From contig NZ_CP123448.1 of assembly GCF_030177895.1 (NCBI RefSeq), positions 496,001-560,000 of the forward strand: a DNA stretch of 64,000 nt, read 5' to 3'. Source of the stretch: Kingella negevensis. GTDB taxonomy: Bacteria; Pseudomonadota; Gammaproteobacteria; Burkholderiales; Neisseriaceae. How positions within the stretch are numbered: the first letter of the stretch is position 1; each line of letters opens with the position of its first letter. This document shows, piece after piece, positions 28,111-37,164 of the stretch. The position numbers and the translations under genes are program-made. The notes under the pieces were generated by a model, which made no database searches, was not told where the DNA came from, and saw nothing but the letters and a program-made list of their open reading frames with translations.

Positions 28111-29949
28111 TCAGGCAGCCTGAAACCGTTGATTGAGTACCGCCAACATTTCATTTTCATGCTGCTTTATGATGTCTTCATTCCACTTATCCGCCAATTC
28201 AAACATCAACATCAATTTAAAACTTGGGTTGTCCATATTACTGAAATTGGCTTTTTTCGCGGCTGGCAAATTGTTGGTAAATTTGGAATTGATATTGGAC
28301 GGCAACAAGCACAAATTCCCAAAACTGTGCAACACATTATCAGACAAACGCTGGTGCTGTTCATCGGGATTTTGCGGATAAAAATGTTCCACCGATGTAC
28401 GAAATGCAAAACGGAATTTGTCTTTGTATTGGTTGTATTTTTCGTTTTTCCACAGCAAATAATCCAAACGATTAAAAATAAAATTGGGGATTTGTATGCC
28501 TGTTTCTTTGAAAATTTTTGGGTAAGTTAAATGTTCAGGCAGCCTGAAATTTTCTTGCGTAATCAAATCAAAAAACGCCACCTTTTTATCATTTCCATAA
28601 TACCCAAAATAATAACGGTCGCTTAAATCTTCCAAAAAACGCTGGTAATCGGCAACAGTCGGTTCGGCAGAGCGAAAATACAACCAACGCAACACCGCAT
28701 ACAGCCAGTTTTTGTACACCAAAGATGGTAGCGAAACGTGAAACATAGCCAACAACATTACAATGCTATTTTGTTCATTTTGAATAGAAAAAGTGTTGTC
28801 AAATTGATAACTGCTCTTGTTATACGGCTTAATGGTAAGCAGAGACCAATGGTCATCTTTATTGCTATCGGTTTTAATTACATAACGGTCAAACAAATAA
28901 CGGCATTGGCACAAGGTTTTAGCAAATTGGCAAATTTTTTTCTTATCCCATTCTTCTACTTTGATAGTTTCTAATAATTTGCGTTCATCTAACACAATGT
29001 TTTTTGCATTTTCCACATCGCCTGTTTCCTTTTCTACAAAAATACGCAAAACGTGCATTAAAAAGTTAGGAAAATCAATTACAGAATGAAAACGCTCTGA
29101 TGTTTCTTGTTGTTCATCTTTTCCGTCTGATTGACTTGCTTCAAATTTATTTTCAATCAATTGAAGAATGGTTGTAGAAACATCAGATTCTTTTGCAGAA
29201 AAAGCCTGCTTAATACTATCGGAATTTAATTGAAATTCTTGGTAATTGTTACCAAAAATTGCCTTTCTTGCTGCTGGCTTAAATCCTAAAACCATATAGC
29301 GATTCATATCAGAGCAAGCGTCCCAACTTTGCGAAAAAGCCTCTTGCATTCGTGATGTTGCATGGCAATCATTCAAACAGCTTAATAATCGCGCTTTTAA
29401 AATCTCGTGTTTTTCCAATTGTTCGCCGCGCGTGTTCATGATTTCAAAATAATGATTCAAATCGGTTTTCGGCGGCATTTCGGTGCGGATAATGTACACA
29501 TTGTCCAAAATAAATTGAGCAAATTTTACCGAATATTCAGGCAGCCAATTTTGCTTAATCGCTTTTAAGGCTGCCTGAAAATGTTCGGGCAACTGATTGG
29601 GTTGATGTAAATGAGCGGCAAAATCTTGGCGATGTTCAAACGAAATATTGGGCTTGTCAGCAAGATTCAGGCTACCTGAAAATTGATTGCGTAATTGATG
29701 CGCCAGTAATGTGAATGTGGTTAAACGCTGCTGTCCATCAATCACTTCCAGTAACGCATTCTCGCGGCGATAAACCACCAAGCTGCCAATGTAATAATGC
29801 TCGCTTTGGCGTTGAAACGCCTGATACATATCGCTTAACAAAGGGCTAATTTCTTTATCTGTCCACGCATAATTGCGTTGATAAATGGGAATAATATAGC
29901 GGTCTTGATGAAGTAATTGGAAAATTGAAAGGGTTAATTCTTGACTCAT
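28111..29949 (-). CDS. DUF262 protein with C-terminal DUF1524 (HNH-type) domain
   Basis: 612 aa. The N-terminal DUF262 domain has IPIYQRNYAW and the hallmark LLEVIDGQQRLTTFTLLAHQ. The C-terminal DUF1524 nuclease-type domain has TSVEHFYPQN, HSFGNLCLLPSNINSKFTN. This domain pair is found in GmrSD/SspE-like modification-dependent restriction proteins. ATG 29949 overlaps the stop of the upstream DUF262 gene (ATGA), and longer starts lie inside that gene. The C-terminus QRFQAA and the stop come from a DUS. Target and activity are unknown; restriction or defence is inference. Confidence 0.85.
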   Translation of the reverse strand: MSQELTLSIFQLLHQDRYIIPIYQRNYAWTDKEISPLLSDMYQAFQRQSEHYYIGSLVVYRRENALLEVIDGQQRLTTFTLLAHQLRNQFSGSLNLADKPNISFEHRQDFAAHLHQPNQLPEHFQAALKAIKQNWLPEYSVKFAQFILDNVYIIRTEMPPKTDLNHYFEIMNTRGEQLEKHEILKARLLSCLNDCHATSRMQEAFSQSWDACSDMNRYMVLGFKPAARKAIFGNNYQEFQLNSDSIKQAFSAKESDVSTTILQLIENKFEASQSDGKDEQQETSERFHSVIDFPNFLMHVLRIFVEKETGDVENAKNIVLDERKLLETIKVEEWDKKKICQFAKTLCQCRYLFDRYVIKTDSNKDDHWSLLTIKPYNKSSYQFDNTFSIQNEQNSIVMLLAMFHVSLPSLVYKNWLYAVLRWLYFRSAEPTVADYQRFLEDLSDRYYFGYYGNDKKVAFFDLITQENFRLPEHLTYPKIFKETGIQIPNFIFNRLDYLLWKNEKYNQYKDKFRFAFRTSVEHFYPQNPDEQHQRLSDNVLHSFGNLCLLPSNINSKFTNNLPAAKKANFSNMDNPSFKLMLMFELADKWNEDIIKQHENEMLAVLNQRFQAA

Positions 29950-31217
29950 TTTGTTTTTTCCACGCCTAAAATTTGAAATAGGGTTGAATACACATTGCTG
30001 TAACGTACTTCGTTGGGCTGCAAAATTGGGTTGATGTATTGCCACACATCGCTAGGCTGTTTGGCGCGTTGTATGCACACCAGTAAACCTTTGATGTGGT
30101 TGGCGTAATTATCCACGCTGGCAAATTCAATGCGTTGATACGTCAAACGCATTTGATACACCCACACAAAAATTTTCCGAATTACCCTATCTAGCTGTAT
30201 TTCGCCAAATTTATCCACATACAACAAAACGGTGCATTCAAATAATTGCCGTAAAAAACTCATGCCTTTGCCTGTGCCGTGATGATGTTGTAAATAATCG
30301 TGAATGTCGGCAAGCGATGAAATTTGGCTTAACTTGCCTGTGTGTTTATCAAAAATGTGCCGATAGTGGTCGCGATAATATTCAATAAAATCAAAAAAAT
30401 ATTTGCCATTAAGCAGCACTTGATTGATTTGAAAGGCTGCCTGAATATGCGGATAGGCAAATTTGGTCGCCATTAAATAGGGGTAATGCTGCTGGCTGGA
30501 TACGCCTTTAAATGTGTCTAATTGCTGAATGGTAAAGTGTTCGCCCGATTCGCGCTCGTGCCAACGTCGTAGCGGAAACAGCGTTTTACTGATGATTTTG
30601 TGCAAATTGATTTCCTGTGGCGACAATAACGCGGTGTGTTCCCAACGCTCTACACAAGGGAAAATTTGGCTTTCAGGCAGCCTGCATTGCTGCATTTCGC
30701 GTAAATGATAGGCTTTGAGCAAATCGTAAGGTTCAAGCGGTTTGCCACGCGCATTTTGTGAATCAAAAAATTGAAATGCTTCGTCCAAATTATCCAAAGT
30801 AACACACACCATTTCACACGTTTGCAAAATGTAATTGGCAAAATTTTGTTTATTTTCAATGAAATTTTCACGACAATAATGTTGAATAAATTGATAATTT
30901 TGTACCACATTGTGTTGGCTAGTGCTGTGATTGAGTTTTTCAGCCAGCAAACCATTTTGTTTACCTGTGAGTGCGTACACAATTAGGGAAAGCGTAATAA
31001 GACGTTGTTGTCCATCCACAATTTCGTGGCGCGATGAATCGTTGTGCAATACGACTGTGCCAATGCGATATATGATGTTGTTTTCGTGATGATGTTGTAA
31101 ATCTTGCAAGAGCTGCAAAATGTGTTTGGCTTGCCATTTGTAGGGGCGTTGGTAATGCGGTATGTGTAACGGAAGTTGGAAAATAGATTGAATGGCGTGG
31201 ATTTGACAGTTATGCAT
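29946..31217 (-). CDS. DUF262 protein without nuclease domain
   Basis: 423 aa. N-terminal HYQRPYKWQ and HEIVDGQQRLITLSLIVYAL give the DUF262 (ParB/Srx-like) motif; FFDSQNARGKPLEPYDLLKA matches the 'NxRGxxLxxxDLLKA' block of the family. The remainder is helical, Tyr/His-rich, with no HNH motif that I can see. ATG 31217 is chosen because GGAAA precedes it. It overlaps its nuclease-bearing partner by four bases, suggesting a fixed-ratio two-protein system. Confidence 0.82.
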   Translation of the reverse strand: MHNCQIHAIQSIFQLPLHIPHYQRPYKWQAKHILQLLQDLQHHHENNIIYRIGTVVLHNDSSRHEIVDGQQRLITLSLIVYALTGKQNGLLAEKLNHSTSQHNVVQNYQFIQHYCRENFIENKQNFANYILQTCEMVCVTLDNLDEAFQFFDSQNARGKPLEPYDLLKAYHLREMQQCRLPESQIFPCVERWEHTALLSPQEINLHKIISKTLFPLRRWHERESGEHFTIQQLDTFKGVSSQQHYPYLMATKFAYPHIQAAFQINQVLLNGKYFFDFIEYYRDHYRHIFDKHTGKLSQISSLADIHDYLQHHHGTGKGMSFLRQLFECTVLLYVDKFGEIQLDRVIRKIFVWVYQMRLTYQRIEFASVDNYANHIKGLLVCIQRAKQPSDVWQYINPILQPNEVRYSNVYSTLFQILGVEKTK

Positions 31218-31231
31218 GATATTTCCTTTTT

Positions 31232-31612
31232 TCAGGCAGCCTGAACACAAACCACGCTGCAATCATCGTAAAATTCGCCCAATTTGACCGCACGGCGCAA
31301 TTCTTCCAATTTTGCCACCAAATCGGTATCGCAAAAACACCCAAAATTCCGCGTAAAAAATGCACGTTCACACGCGCCATTGTCCGCCCACGCATTGACC
31401 CAAAAACGGCTGGCTAAATGCGGTTGTTCGCTGCTGTAAACGCCGTCTGCCACCGCCACGCGAATCGGGCTGCCTGAAACTTCTACAATCCGCGGTTTGT
31501 TCATTTTGGCGTGTTTGGCTTCCGCGCCGTTGAATAATGCGTCTTGGTTGCGTGATTTGTTGCGTCCGCACATTTGAAAATACGCTGTTTGGAAAATCAT
31601 GTTTTTGCTCAC
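31232..31612 (-). CDS. Shortened PP2C-type phosphatase-like protein
   Basis: 126 aa (start GTG 31612, or ATG 31600 giving MIFQTAYFQMCGRN). Parts of the PP2C fold are recognisable: R-N-Q-D-A-L-F around 21-27, VAVADGVYSS with the metal-binding Asp at about 56, and YDDCSVVCV at the end, like the last PP2C Asp motif. The middle of a normal domain (more than 100 residues, including the GDS region) is missing, so it may be a deletion derivative or not a phosphatase. It ends in DUS-encoded VQAA, 14 bases before the DUF262 start. The IS on the other side removed its native upstream region. Confidence 0.55.
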   Translation of the reverse strand: MSKNMIFQTAYFQMCGRNKSRNQDALFNGAEAKHAKMNKPRIVEVSGSPIRVAVADGVYSSEQPHLASRFWVNAWADNGACERAFFTRNFGCFCDTDLVAKLEELRRAVKLGEFYDDCSVVCVQAA

Positions 31613-31633
31613 TTAAAAATTATTGGGGCTGTC

Positions 31634-32446
31634 CTAGGGGCTATTGACAATTCAAAAAAAGAGGCAAAGGATTTAAGATATTGTTTCCACACAACCATCC
31701 TAAACCTTTGCCATGTCCCGAAACACGCTTACAAATGAAACATGGTCAAGACTGTTACCTATTTTGAAACAGCTTGGCATTTATCGCAAGAAAAATTTAC
31801 GCAAAACAGTAGAAGGTATCCTGTTTCGCTTACGTACAGGCTGCCAATGGGCTGATATACCTAGTTATTTTGGTAAAGCAAACAGCCTTTACCAAAGTTT
31901 CAATCGCTGGTCTAAACGCGGTATTTTTACCAAATTATTTAAACATTTGGCAGATACACCCGATATGGAATGGGTCTTTATGGACGGTAGTCATATCCGT
32001 GTTCATCAACACGGCATGGGTAAAAAATCCATTGTGCATCAAGCTGTCGGTAAGAGTATCGGAGGTCATACGTCTAAAATTCATTTAGCGGTTGATGCTT
32101 GTGGTAATCCAATTGAATTTATGATTACAGCTGGTAATGTAAATGAGATTGTTGTTGCGCCTGATTTATTGGCACAATTGGACTTAAGTGATAATGAAAC
32201 CGTGTGTGCTGATAGGGGTTTTGACAGTGATACTTTTCGTCGGTTAATTCATTCTAAACAAAGTAAAGCCAATATTCCATATAAGAAAAGTAGAGAACAT
32301 CTTAATGTGGACACAGATTGGTATTTATATAAAATCAGGCACTTGGTAGAAAATGCTTTTGCACGATTAAAGCATTTTCGTGCGCTGGCAACACGGTACG
32401 ATAAATTAAAACGTAATTATGAAAGTACCGTGTCATTAGCCCCTAG
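31634..32446 (+). mobile_element. IS5-family insertion sequence, apparently intact
   Basis: Inverted repeats GGGCTATTGACA (left) and GGGCTAATGACA (right, reverse complement), each bordered by CTAG (31634-31637 and 32443-32446), which may be the target duplication or part of the repeats. It contains one full transposase gene. The left end lies 22 bp upstream of the PP2C-like start. Confidence 0.8.
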
Positions 32447-32450
32447 CTAA
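31713..32450 (+). CDS. IS5-family transposase
   Basis: 245 aa, single frame. N-terminal helix-turn-helix region RLLPILKQLGIYRKK and GCQWADIPSYFGKANSLYQS; DDE residues visible in FMDGSHIRVHQHG, CADRGFDSDTF and HLVENAFARLKHFRA. The last residues (SLAPS) and the TAA run through the right inverted repeat. No frameshift or stop, so it may be active. Confidence 0.9.
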   Translation: MSRNTLTNETWSRLLPILKQLGIYRKKNLRKTVEGILFRLRTGCQWADIPSYFGKANSLYQSFNRWSKRGIFTKLFKHLADTPDMEWVFMDGSHIRVHQHGMGKKSIVHQAVGKSIGGHTSKIHLAVDACGNPIEFMITAGNVNEIVVAPDLLAQLDLSDNETVCADRGFDSDTFRRLIHSKQSKANIPYKKSREHLNVDTDWYLYKIRHLVENAFARLKHFRALATRYDKLKRNYESTVSLAPS

Positions 32451-32561
32451 CCCTGAAATAAATAATAGATTAAATGCTAATCGTTGCGCCTTCGTTGCTG
32501 ACATAAATTCCATTTTAAATGCCTTTCTCTAAGCTTTTAAAATCCAAAAACAATAAATGGA

Positions 32562-32578
32562 GGGCAAACAAATTGCCC
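32562..32578 (-). terminator. Weak hairpin downstream of uup
   Basis: GGGCAA-acaaa-TTGCCC, a 6-bp stem about 27 bases past the leftward uup stop, with only a broken T-run after it. Confidence 0.3.
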
Positions 32579-32604
32579 ACTCTACTTTAAAGACTGCCTG
32601 AAAC

Positions 32605-34515
32605 TCAAACCGCCCCATTCTGCTTCGCTTCCAAAATCTCCCATCTTTCCAATTTTTCCAACAAAAGCATCTCAATCTCTTCCGCCCGACTTTGCAGGCT
32701 GCCTGCTTTTTCATAATCCTTGAAAATCTCAGGGTCAGATAATTGCGCGTTCAAATCCGCCTGCTCCGCTTCCAAAGCCGCGATTTCATCAGGCAGCGCG
32801 TCCAATTCTCGCTGCTCTTTGTACGACAATTTAACCGTGCGATTGGCTTTCGGTTTCTCTTTCGCAGGTTCTTCGGCTGCGGCGGTTTTCGGCGCGTTGG
32901 CTGCCTGAAACTTCTCTTCGCGTGATTTCGCGTCCAAATAATCTTGATAACCGCCAATATATTCTTTCAGGCTGCCATTACCTTCAAAAACAATACTTTG
33001 CGTAATCACATTATCCAAAAACATACGGTCGTGCGATACCAAAAACACCGTGCCAGCATAATCACGCAACAATTCTTCCAGCAATTCCTGCGTGTCAATA
33101 TCCAAATCATTGGTCGGCTCGTCTAACACCAAAATATTGGCAGGTCGCGTAAATAATTTCGCTAACAACAAACGGTTACGCTCGCCTCCCGACAACGAAG
33201 AAACAGGCGATTGCGCGCGCGCTGGGTGAAACAGGAAATCTTCCAAGTACGACATCACGTGTTTTTTCTTGCCGCCCACTTCCACAAAATCATTGCCTTG
33301 CCCCAACGTGTAAAAAACCGTGTCGTTTTCGTTCAACTGGCTGCGGAATTGGTCAAAATACGCCACTTCCTGCTTGCTGCCCAAACGGATTTTGCCGTAA
33401 GTCGGTTGCAATTCGCCCAAAATCAGCTTTAAAAACGTGGTCTTACCAATACCATTCGCGCCAATCAAACCGATTTTGTCGCCGCGTTGAATAATCGTGG
33501 AAAATTTATCCATAATCATATGGTCGCCATACGCAAAACTCGCGTGTTCCAATTCCGCAATGATTTTGCCGCTTTTTTCGCCCGTATCCAGTTTGAAATT
33601 GACTTGCCCCTGCTGTTCACGGCGAGCGGCGCGTTGTCGGCGCAATTCTTCCAAACGGCGCACACGCCCCTCGTTGCGCGTTCTTCGCGCCTCAATGCCC
33701 TTGCGAATCCACACTTCTTCCTGCGCGTGAAATTTATCAAACAGGCGATTGTGTTCCGCCTCAACCGCCAATTCCTGCGCTTTTTTCTTGCTGTATTTGC
33801 TGAAACTGCCCTCGTACGAACGCAACACGCCCCTATCCAATTCCACAATCCGATTGGCGATGTTGTCCAAAAAACGGCGGTCGTGCGTAATCACCACCAT
33901 GCTGCCTGAAAACGCTTGCAACAAATTTTCCAGCCAAATAATCGCGTCAATATCCAAATGGTTAGTCGGTTCGTCCAGCAACAAAATATCGGGTTTTTGC
34001 ACCCACGCTTGAGCCAACGCAACCCGTTTTTTCTGACCACCCGACAAGTTGCCAATCAATTCATTTTCAGGCAGCCCCAATTCGCTAATCGTTTGGCGGA
34101 TTGCCGCGTCAAACTGCCAGCCGTCTTGCGATTCAATTTCATTTTGTAACTCATTGAGTTGGCGAATTAAATCATCAGAATGCTGCGTTTCCAGCGCGTG
34201 GCTAACCTGATGATAACGGCGCAACACATCGCGCAAATCGCCCAAACCTTGCGACACGACATCAAACACGCTCGCTTGGTCATCAAACACGCTTTCTTGC
34301 GGCACATAGACAATTTTCATGCCGTTTTGCACGATGATTTGACCATCATCTAATTTCTGCACGCCCGCCAAAATTTTCAAAAACGAAGATTTCCCTGCGC
34401 CGTTTCGCCCGATTAAGCCGATTTTTTCGCCTTGATTGAGCTGGAAACTGGTTTTGTCTAAAAGCGGAACGTGTCCGACTGCGAAACTGGCATTTTCTAC
34501 CGCAAGAATAGTCAT
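32605..34515 (-). CDS. uup: ABC-F family ATPase (Uup type)
   Basis: 636 aa, two ATP-binding cassettes and no membrane domain. First Walker A GRNGAGKSSFLKILAG, signature LSGGQKKRVALAQ, Walker B ILLLDEPTNHLDI; second Walker A GANGIGKTTFLKLIL, signature LSGGERNRLLLAK, ILVLDEPTNDLDI. A charged linker joins them. The C-terminal coiled coil (EIAALEAEQADLNAQL...) after the second cassette marks the Uup branch, linked to ribosomes and to transposon excision. It lies next to an IS but this is probably chance. Confidence 0.93.
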   Translation of the reverse strand: MTILAVENASFAVGHVPLLDKTSFQLNQGEKIGLIGRNGAGKSSFLKILAGVQKLDDGQIIVQNGMKIVYVPQESVFDDQASVFDVVSQGLGDLRDVLRRYHQVSHALETQHSDDLIRQLNELQNEIESQDGWQFDAAIRQTISELGLPENELIGNLSGGQKKRVALAQAWVQKPDILLLDEPTNHLDIDAIIWLENLLQAFSGSMVVITHDRRFLDNIANRIVELDRGVLRSYEGSFSKYSKKKAQELAVEAEHNRLFDKFHAQEEVWIRKGIEARRTRNEGRVRRLEELRRQRAARREQQGQVNFKLDTGEKSGKIIAELEHASFAYGDHMIMDKFSTIIQRGDKIGLIGANGIGKTTFLKLILGELQPTYGKIRLGSKQEVAYFDQFRSQLNENDTVFYTLGQGNDFVEVGGKKKHVMSYLEDFLFHPARAQSPVSSLSGGERNRLLLAKLFTRPANILVLDEPTNDLDIDTQELLEELLRDYAGTVFLVSHDRMFLDNVITQSIVFEGNGSLKEYIGGYQDYLDAKSREEKFQAANAPKTAAAEEPAKEKPKANRTVKLSYKEQRELDALPDEIAALEAEQADLNAQLSDPEIFKDYEKAGSLQSRAEEIEMLLLEKLERWEILEAKQNGAV

Positions 34516-34626
34516 GGTTTTGTCCTAAATTTACAAAATAAAACGAATTGTAATGGTTTGCCGAATAAACAGCAAAATGCAGCCTGAAAACGCTTTGGGC
34601 AGCCTGAAAGATAAGTTTTGCAAAAT

Positions 34627-34653
34627 GCAGCCTGAAAGCAGTTTTCAGGCTGC
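34627..34653. terminator. DUS cluster upstream of the antiporter gene
   Basis: GCAGCCTGAAA-gcag-TTTTCAGGCTGC hairpin, preceded by two more direct GCAGCCTGAAA cores (about 34579 and 34599): four cores within 80 bp between divergent uup and the antiporter gene. Confidence 0.55.
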
Positions 34654-34740
34654 GTGAAGTCTATCTTTTTTAATGTAAATTTTGTAAAATCAAAACACTT
34701 TTTAACACTTACACACCGCTACACAAAAGGAACTTTTTTT

Positions 34741-36636
34741 ATGACATTTTTGCTGCTTTACGCTTTTATTTACATGGCTTTTGCCATCGTCTCGGTGCTG
34801 GTTTCGCAGAAGCTCGGGCTGGGTTCGGTGCTAGGTTATTTGCTGGCTGGGATTGTGATTGGTCCTGTTTTAGGGCTGGTTGGCAAGGAAACCCAATCTA
34901 TTCAACACATTGCCGAGTTTGGCGTGGTAATGATGTTGTTTTTGGTGGGTTTGGAACTTGCGCCACAAATGCTGTGGCAAATGCGTCATAAATTATTAGG
35001 CTTAGGCGGCTTGCAAGTGGTGCTGACTTTAGCGACAATCACGGGCGTGGCAATGGCGTTGGGCTATTCTTGGCAAGTGGGCGTAGCAGTGGGCTGTGTG
35101 CTGTCGCTGTCTTCCACTGCGATTGTGTTGCAAACGTATAACGAAAAACATTTGTTGCAAACACAAGGCGGACAAGCAGGTTTTGCGGTGCTATTGTTTC
35201 AAGATGTGGCGGCGATTCCGATGTTGGCGTTAATGCCATTGTTGGCGGCGGCAGGGATTTCGGCTGGCGGCGAACAGGGGCATACTTCGGGCAATTTGTT
35301 GGCGCATCAACCTGCGTGGGTAACAGCATCGGTGAGCGTGGCAGCGATTGTGGCGATTGTGTTATTCGTTCAATTTGTTGTACCAATTGCGTTGCGCCTG
35401 ATTATTAGAAGCCGTGTGCGCGAAATGCTGACGATTTTCACATTGGCGTTAGTGGTGGGGATTTCCACGCTGATGTCTTTAGTCGGTTTGTCGTCTGCAT
35501 TGGGCACGTTTATCGCTGGTGTTACGTTGGCGAACAGCGCGTATCGTCACGAAATGGAAAGCCATATCGAACCATTCAAAGGCTTGTTTTTAGGCTTGTT
35601 TTTCATCACCGTTGGCGCAGGCATGAACTTTGGTCTGCTGCAAAGCAAATTCTTCCCCATTATTGGTATGACATTGGCTCTGCTGCTGATTAAAGCTGGC
35701 GTGTTGATGATTTTGGGTAAACTTTTCAGGCTGCCTTCTTTGTCTACCAAATTGTTTGCGTTGAGTTTGGCGCAAGCAGGGGAATTTGGTTTTGTGTTGC
35801 TGTCGATTGCACGTCAAAGCCATGTATTAGAAGAGCATATTTTAGACCGCATGAGCTTGGTGATTGCGCTGTCTATGGTGCTGACACCACTTTTGTTTAT
35901 TTTTTATGACAAAGTGCTGGCACCGCGTGCGATTATGGAAGAAAACGCAGAAAGCCGTGAACAAGACAAAATTGATGTGGAAAATCCTGTGATTTTACTG
36001 GGGCACGGACGTTTTGGTCAGCATATCAATAGCTTACTAGTGGCGTGTGGCTACCCTGTAACCGTGGTTGATAACCATGCCGAACGCGTGGAAGGGCTGA
36101 CCAAATTTGGGCTGAAAACCTATTATGGCGACGCAACCAATCCCGAATTATTGGGCGCAGTGGGTTTAGCAAAAGCAAAATTGCTGATTGTGGCTTTGGG
36201 CGACCAAAAAGAATCAACAGCGGTGGTGGAATTTGTGCGCCGCCATTATCCTGATTTGCCCATTATTGCTCGCGCTTACGACCGTATGCACGCGTATGAT
36301 TTGAACCACGCTGGCGCAACTTATATTATTCGCGAAATCGCCGATTCTTCCATTCGCGCCGCGAGTATTGCGCTGGAAAAACTGGGCATGAAACCCGAAA
36401 AAGCGCGTGATATGAGCAAATTTTATGCCGCGCGCGACCGTTATATGTCCGACCGAATGGCAGCGGTTTACGACCCGTCTATCCCGATTTTCACCAATGA
36501 AGATTTAATGCGCGTGGTGAAAGAAGTGGAAGGCGAAACACAAAACATGGTGCAAGCCCTGTTGCGCGGCGAAACGGTAGATTGGCACGAAGCCCACGAC
36601 CACGACCACACCAAAATCAAGAAAGGTATTTCATGA
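34741..36636 (+). CDS. Monovalent cation:proton antiporter-2 family protein (KefB/KefC-like)
   Basis: 631 aa. N-terminal Na+/H+-exchanger domain of about 12 helices (LVSQKLGLGSVLGYLLAGIV, FGVVMMLFLVGLELAP, SLSSTAIVLQTY) followed by a cytosolic RCK/TrkA-N NAD-binding domain from VILLGHGRFGQHINSLL (about residue 415) and a charged, His-rich tail. KefC-type proteins exchange K+ for H+ and are gated by glutathione adducts. ATG 34741 has AGGAAC upstream; a longer in-frame start is non-homologous. It overlaps the GNAT gene by an ATGA. Substrate not provable here. Confidence 0.9.
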   Translation: MTFLLLYAFIYMAFAIVSVLVSQKLGLGSVLGYLLAGIVIGPVLGLVGKETQSIQHIAEFGVVMMLFLVGLELAPQMLWQMRHKLLGLGGLQVVLTLATITGVAMALGYSWQVGVAVGCVLSLSSTAIVLQTYNEKHLLQTQGGQAGFAVLLFQDVAAIPMLALMPLLAAAGISAGGEQGHTSGNLLAHQPAWVTASVSVAAIVAIVLFVQFVVPIALRLIIRSRVREMLTIFTLALVVGISTLMSLVGLSSALGTFIAGVTLANSAYRHEMESHIEPFKGLFLGLFFITVGAGMNFGLLQSKFFPIIGMTLALLLIKAGVLMILGKLFRLPSLSTKLFALSLAQAGEFGFVLLSIARQSHVLEEHILDRMSLVIALSMVLTPLLFIFYDKVLAPRAIMEENAESREQDKIDVENPVILLGHGRFGQHINSLLVACGYPVTVVDNHAERVEGLTKFGLKTYYGDATNPELLGAVGLAKAKLLIVALGDQKESTAVVEFVRRHYPDLPIIARAYDRMHAYDLNHAGATYIIREIADSSIRAASIALEKLGMKPEKARDMSKFYAARDRYMSDRMAAVYDPSIPIFTNEDLMRVVKEVEGETQNMVQALLRGETVDWHEAHDHDHTKIKKGIS

Positions 36637-37124
36637 TTTTGTCTTTGGCAACGCGAGAAGAGCTGCCTGAAATCGTATCGATTTACAACAGCACTGTGGC
36701 TTCACGCCAAGTAACCGCCGATTTACAGCCTGTAACTGTAGCGCAGCGTGAAGCGTGGTTTCAAGCCCATCAGCGCAAAAATCGTCCGCTTTATGTGCTG
36801 AAAGACGTTTCAGGCTGCGTGATAGCGTGGAGTAGTTTCAGCGATTATTACCCACGCGCCGCTTATGACAGAACCGCAGAAATCAGCATTTATGTGCATG
36901 AACAGCAGCGTGGCAAAGGCTTGGGGCGGTTGGTTTTAACGCAAATGCTCGAACGCGCACCGCAGCTTGGCATTCACAAAATCACCGCCGTGATTTTCGC
37001 GCACAATCAGCCCAGCTTGTCTTTGTTTGAACAATTTGGGTTTGAGCAATGGGGCTTTTTGCCGCAAGTGTGTGAATGGGATAATGTGTTAGCGGATATT
37101 ATTATTCTTGGGAAAACGGTATAA
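36633..37124 (+). CDS. GNAT family N-acetyltransferase (phosphinothricin acetyltransferase-like)
   Basis: 163 aa. Starts MILSLATREELPEIVSIYN; the acetyl-CoA loop region reads ISIYVHEQQRGKGLGRLVL, followed by AVIFAHNQPSLSLFEQFGF and WDNVLADIIIL. This pattern fits the Pat/MnaT branch, which acetylates amino groups of amino-acid-like compounds. The start at 36633 overlaps the antiporter stop, so the two are co-translated. A DUS-pair terminator follows. Confidence 0.85.
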   Translation: MILSLATREELPEIVSIYNSTVASRQVTADLQPVTVAQREAWFQAHQRKNRPLYVLKDVSGCVIAWSSFSDYYPRAAYDRTAEISIYVHEQQRGKGLGRLVLTQMLERAPQLGIHKITAVIFAHNQPSLSLFEQFGFEQWGFLPQVCEWDNVLADIIILGKTV

Positions 37125-37162
37125 AAAATGCAGCCTGAAAATATTTTTTCAGGCTGCATTTT
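37125..37162. terminator. Bidirectional DUS-pair terminator between the acetyltransferase and rlmB
   Basis: AAAATGCAGCCTGAAAA and TTTTCAGGCTGCATTTT arms around a short AT loop, between convergent genes. Confidence 0.85.
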
Positions 37163-37164
37163 CT

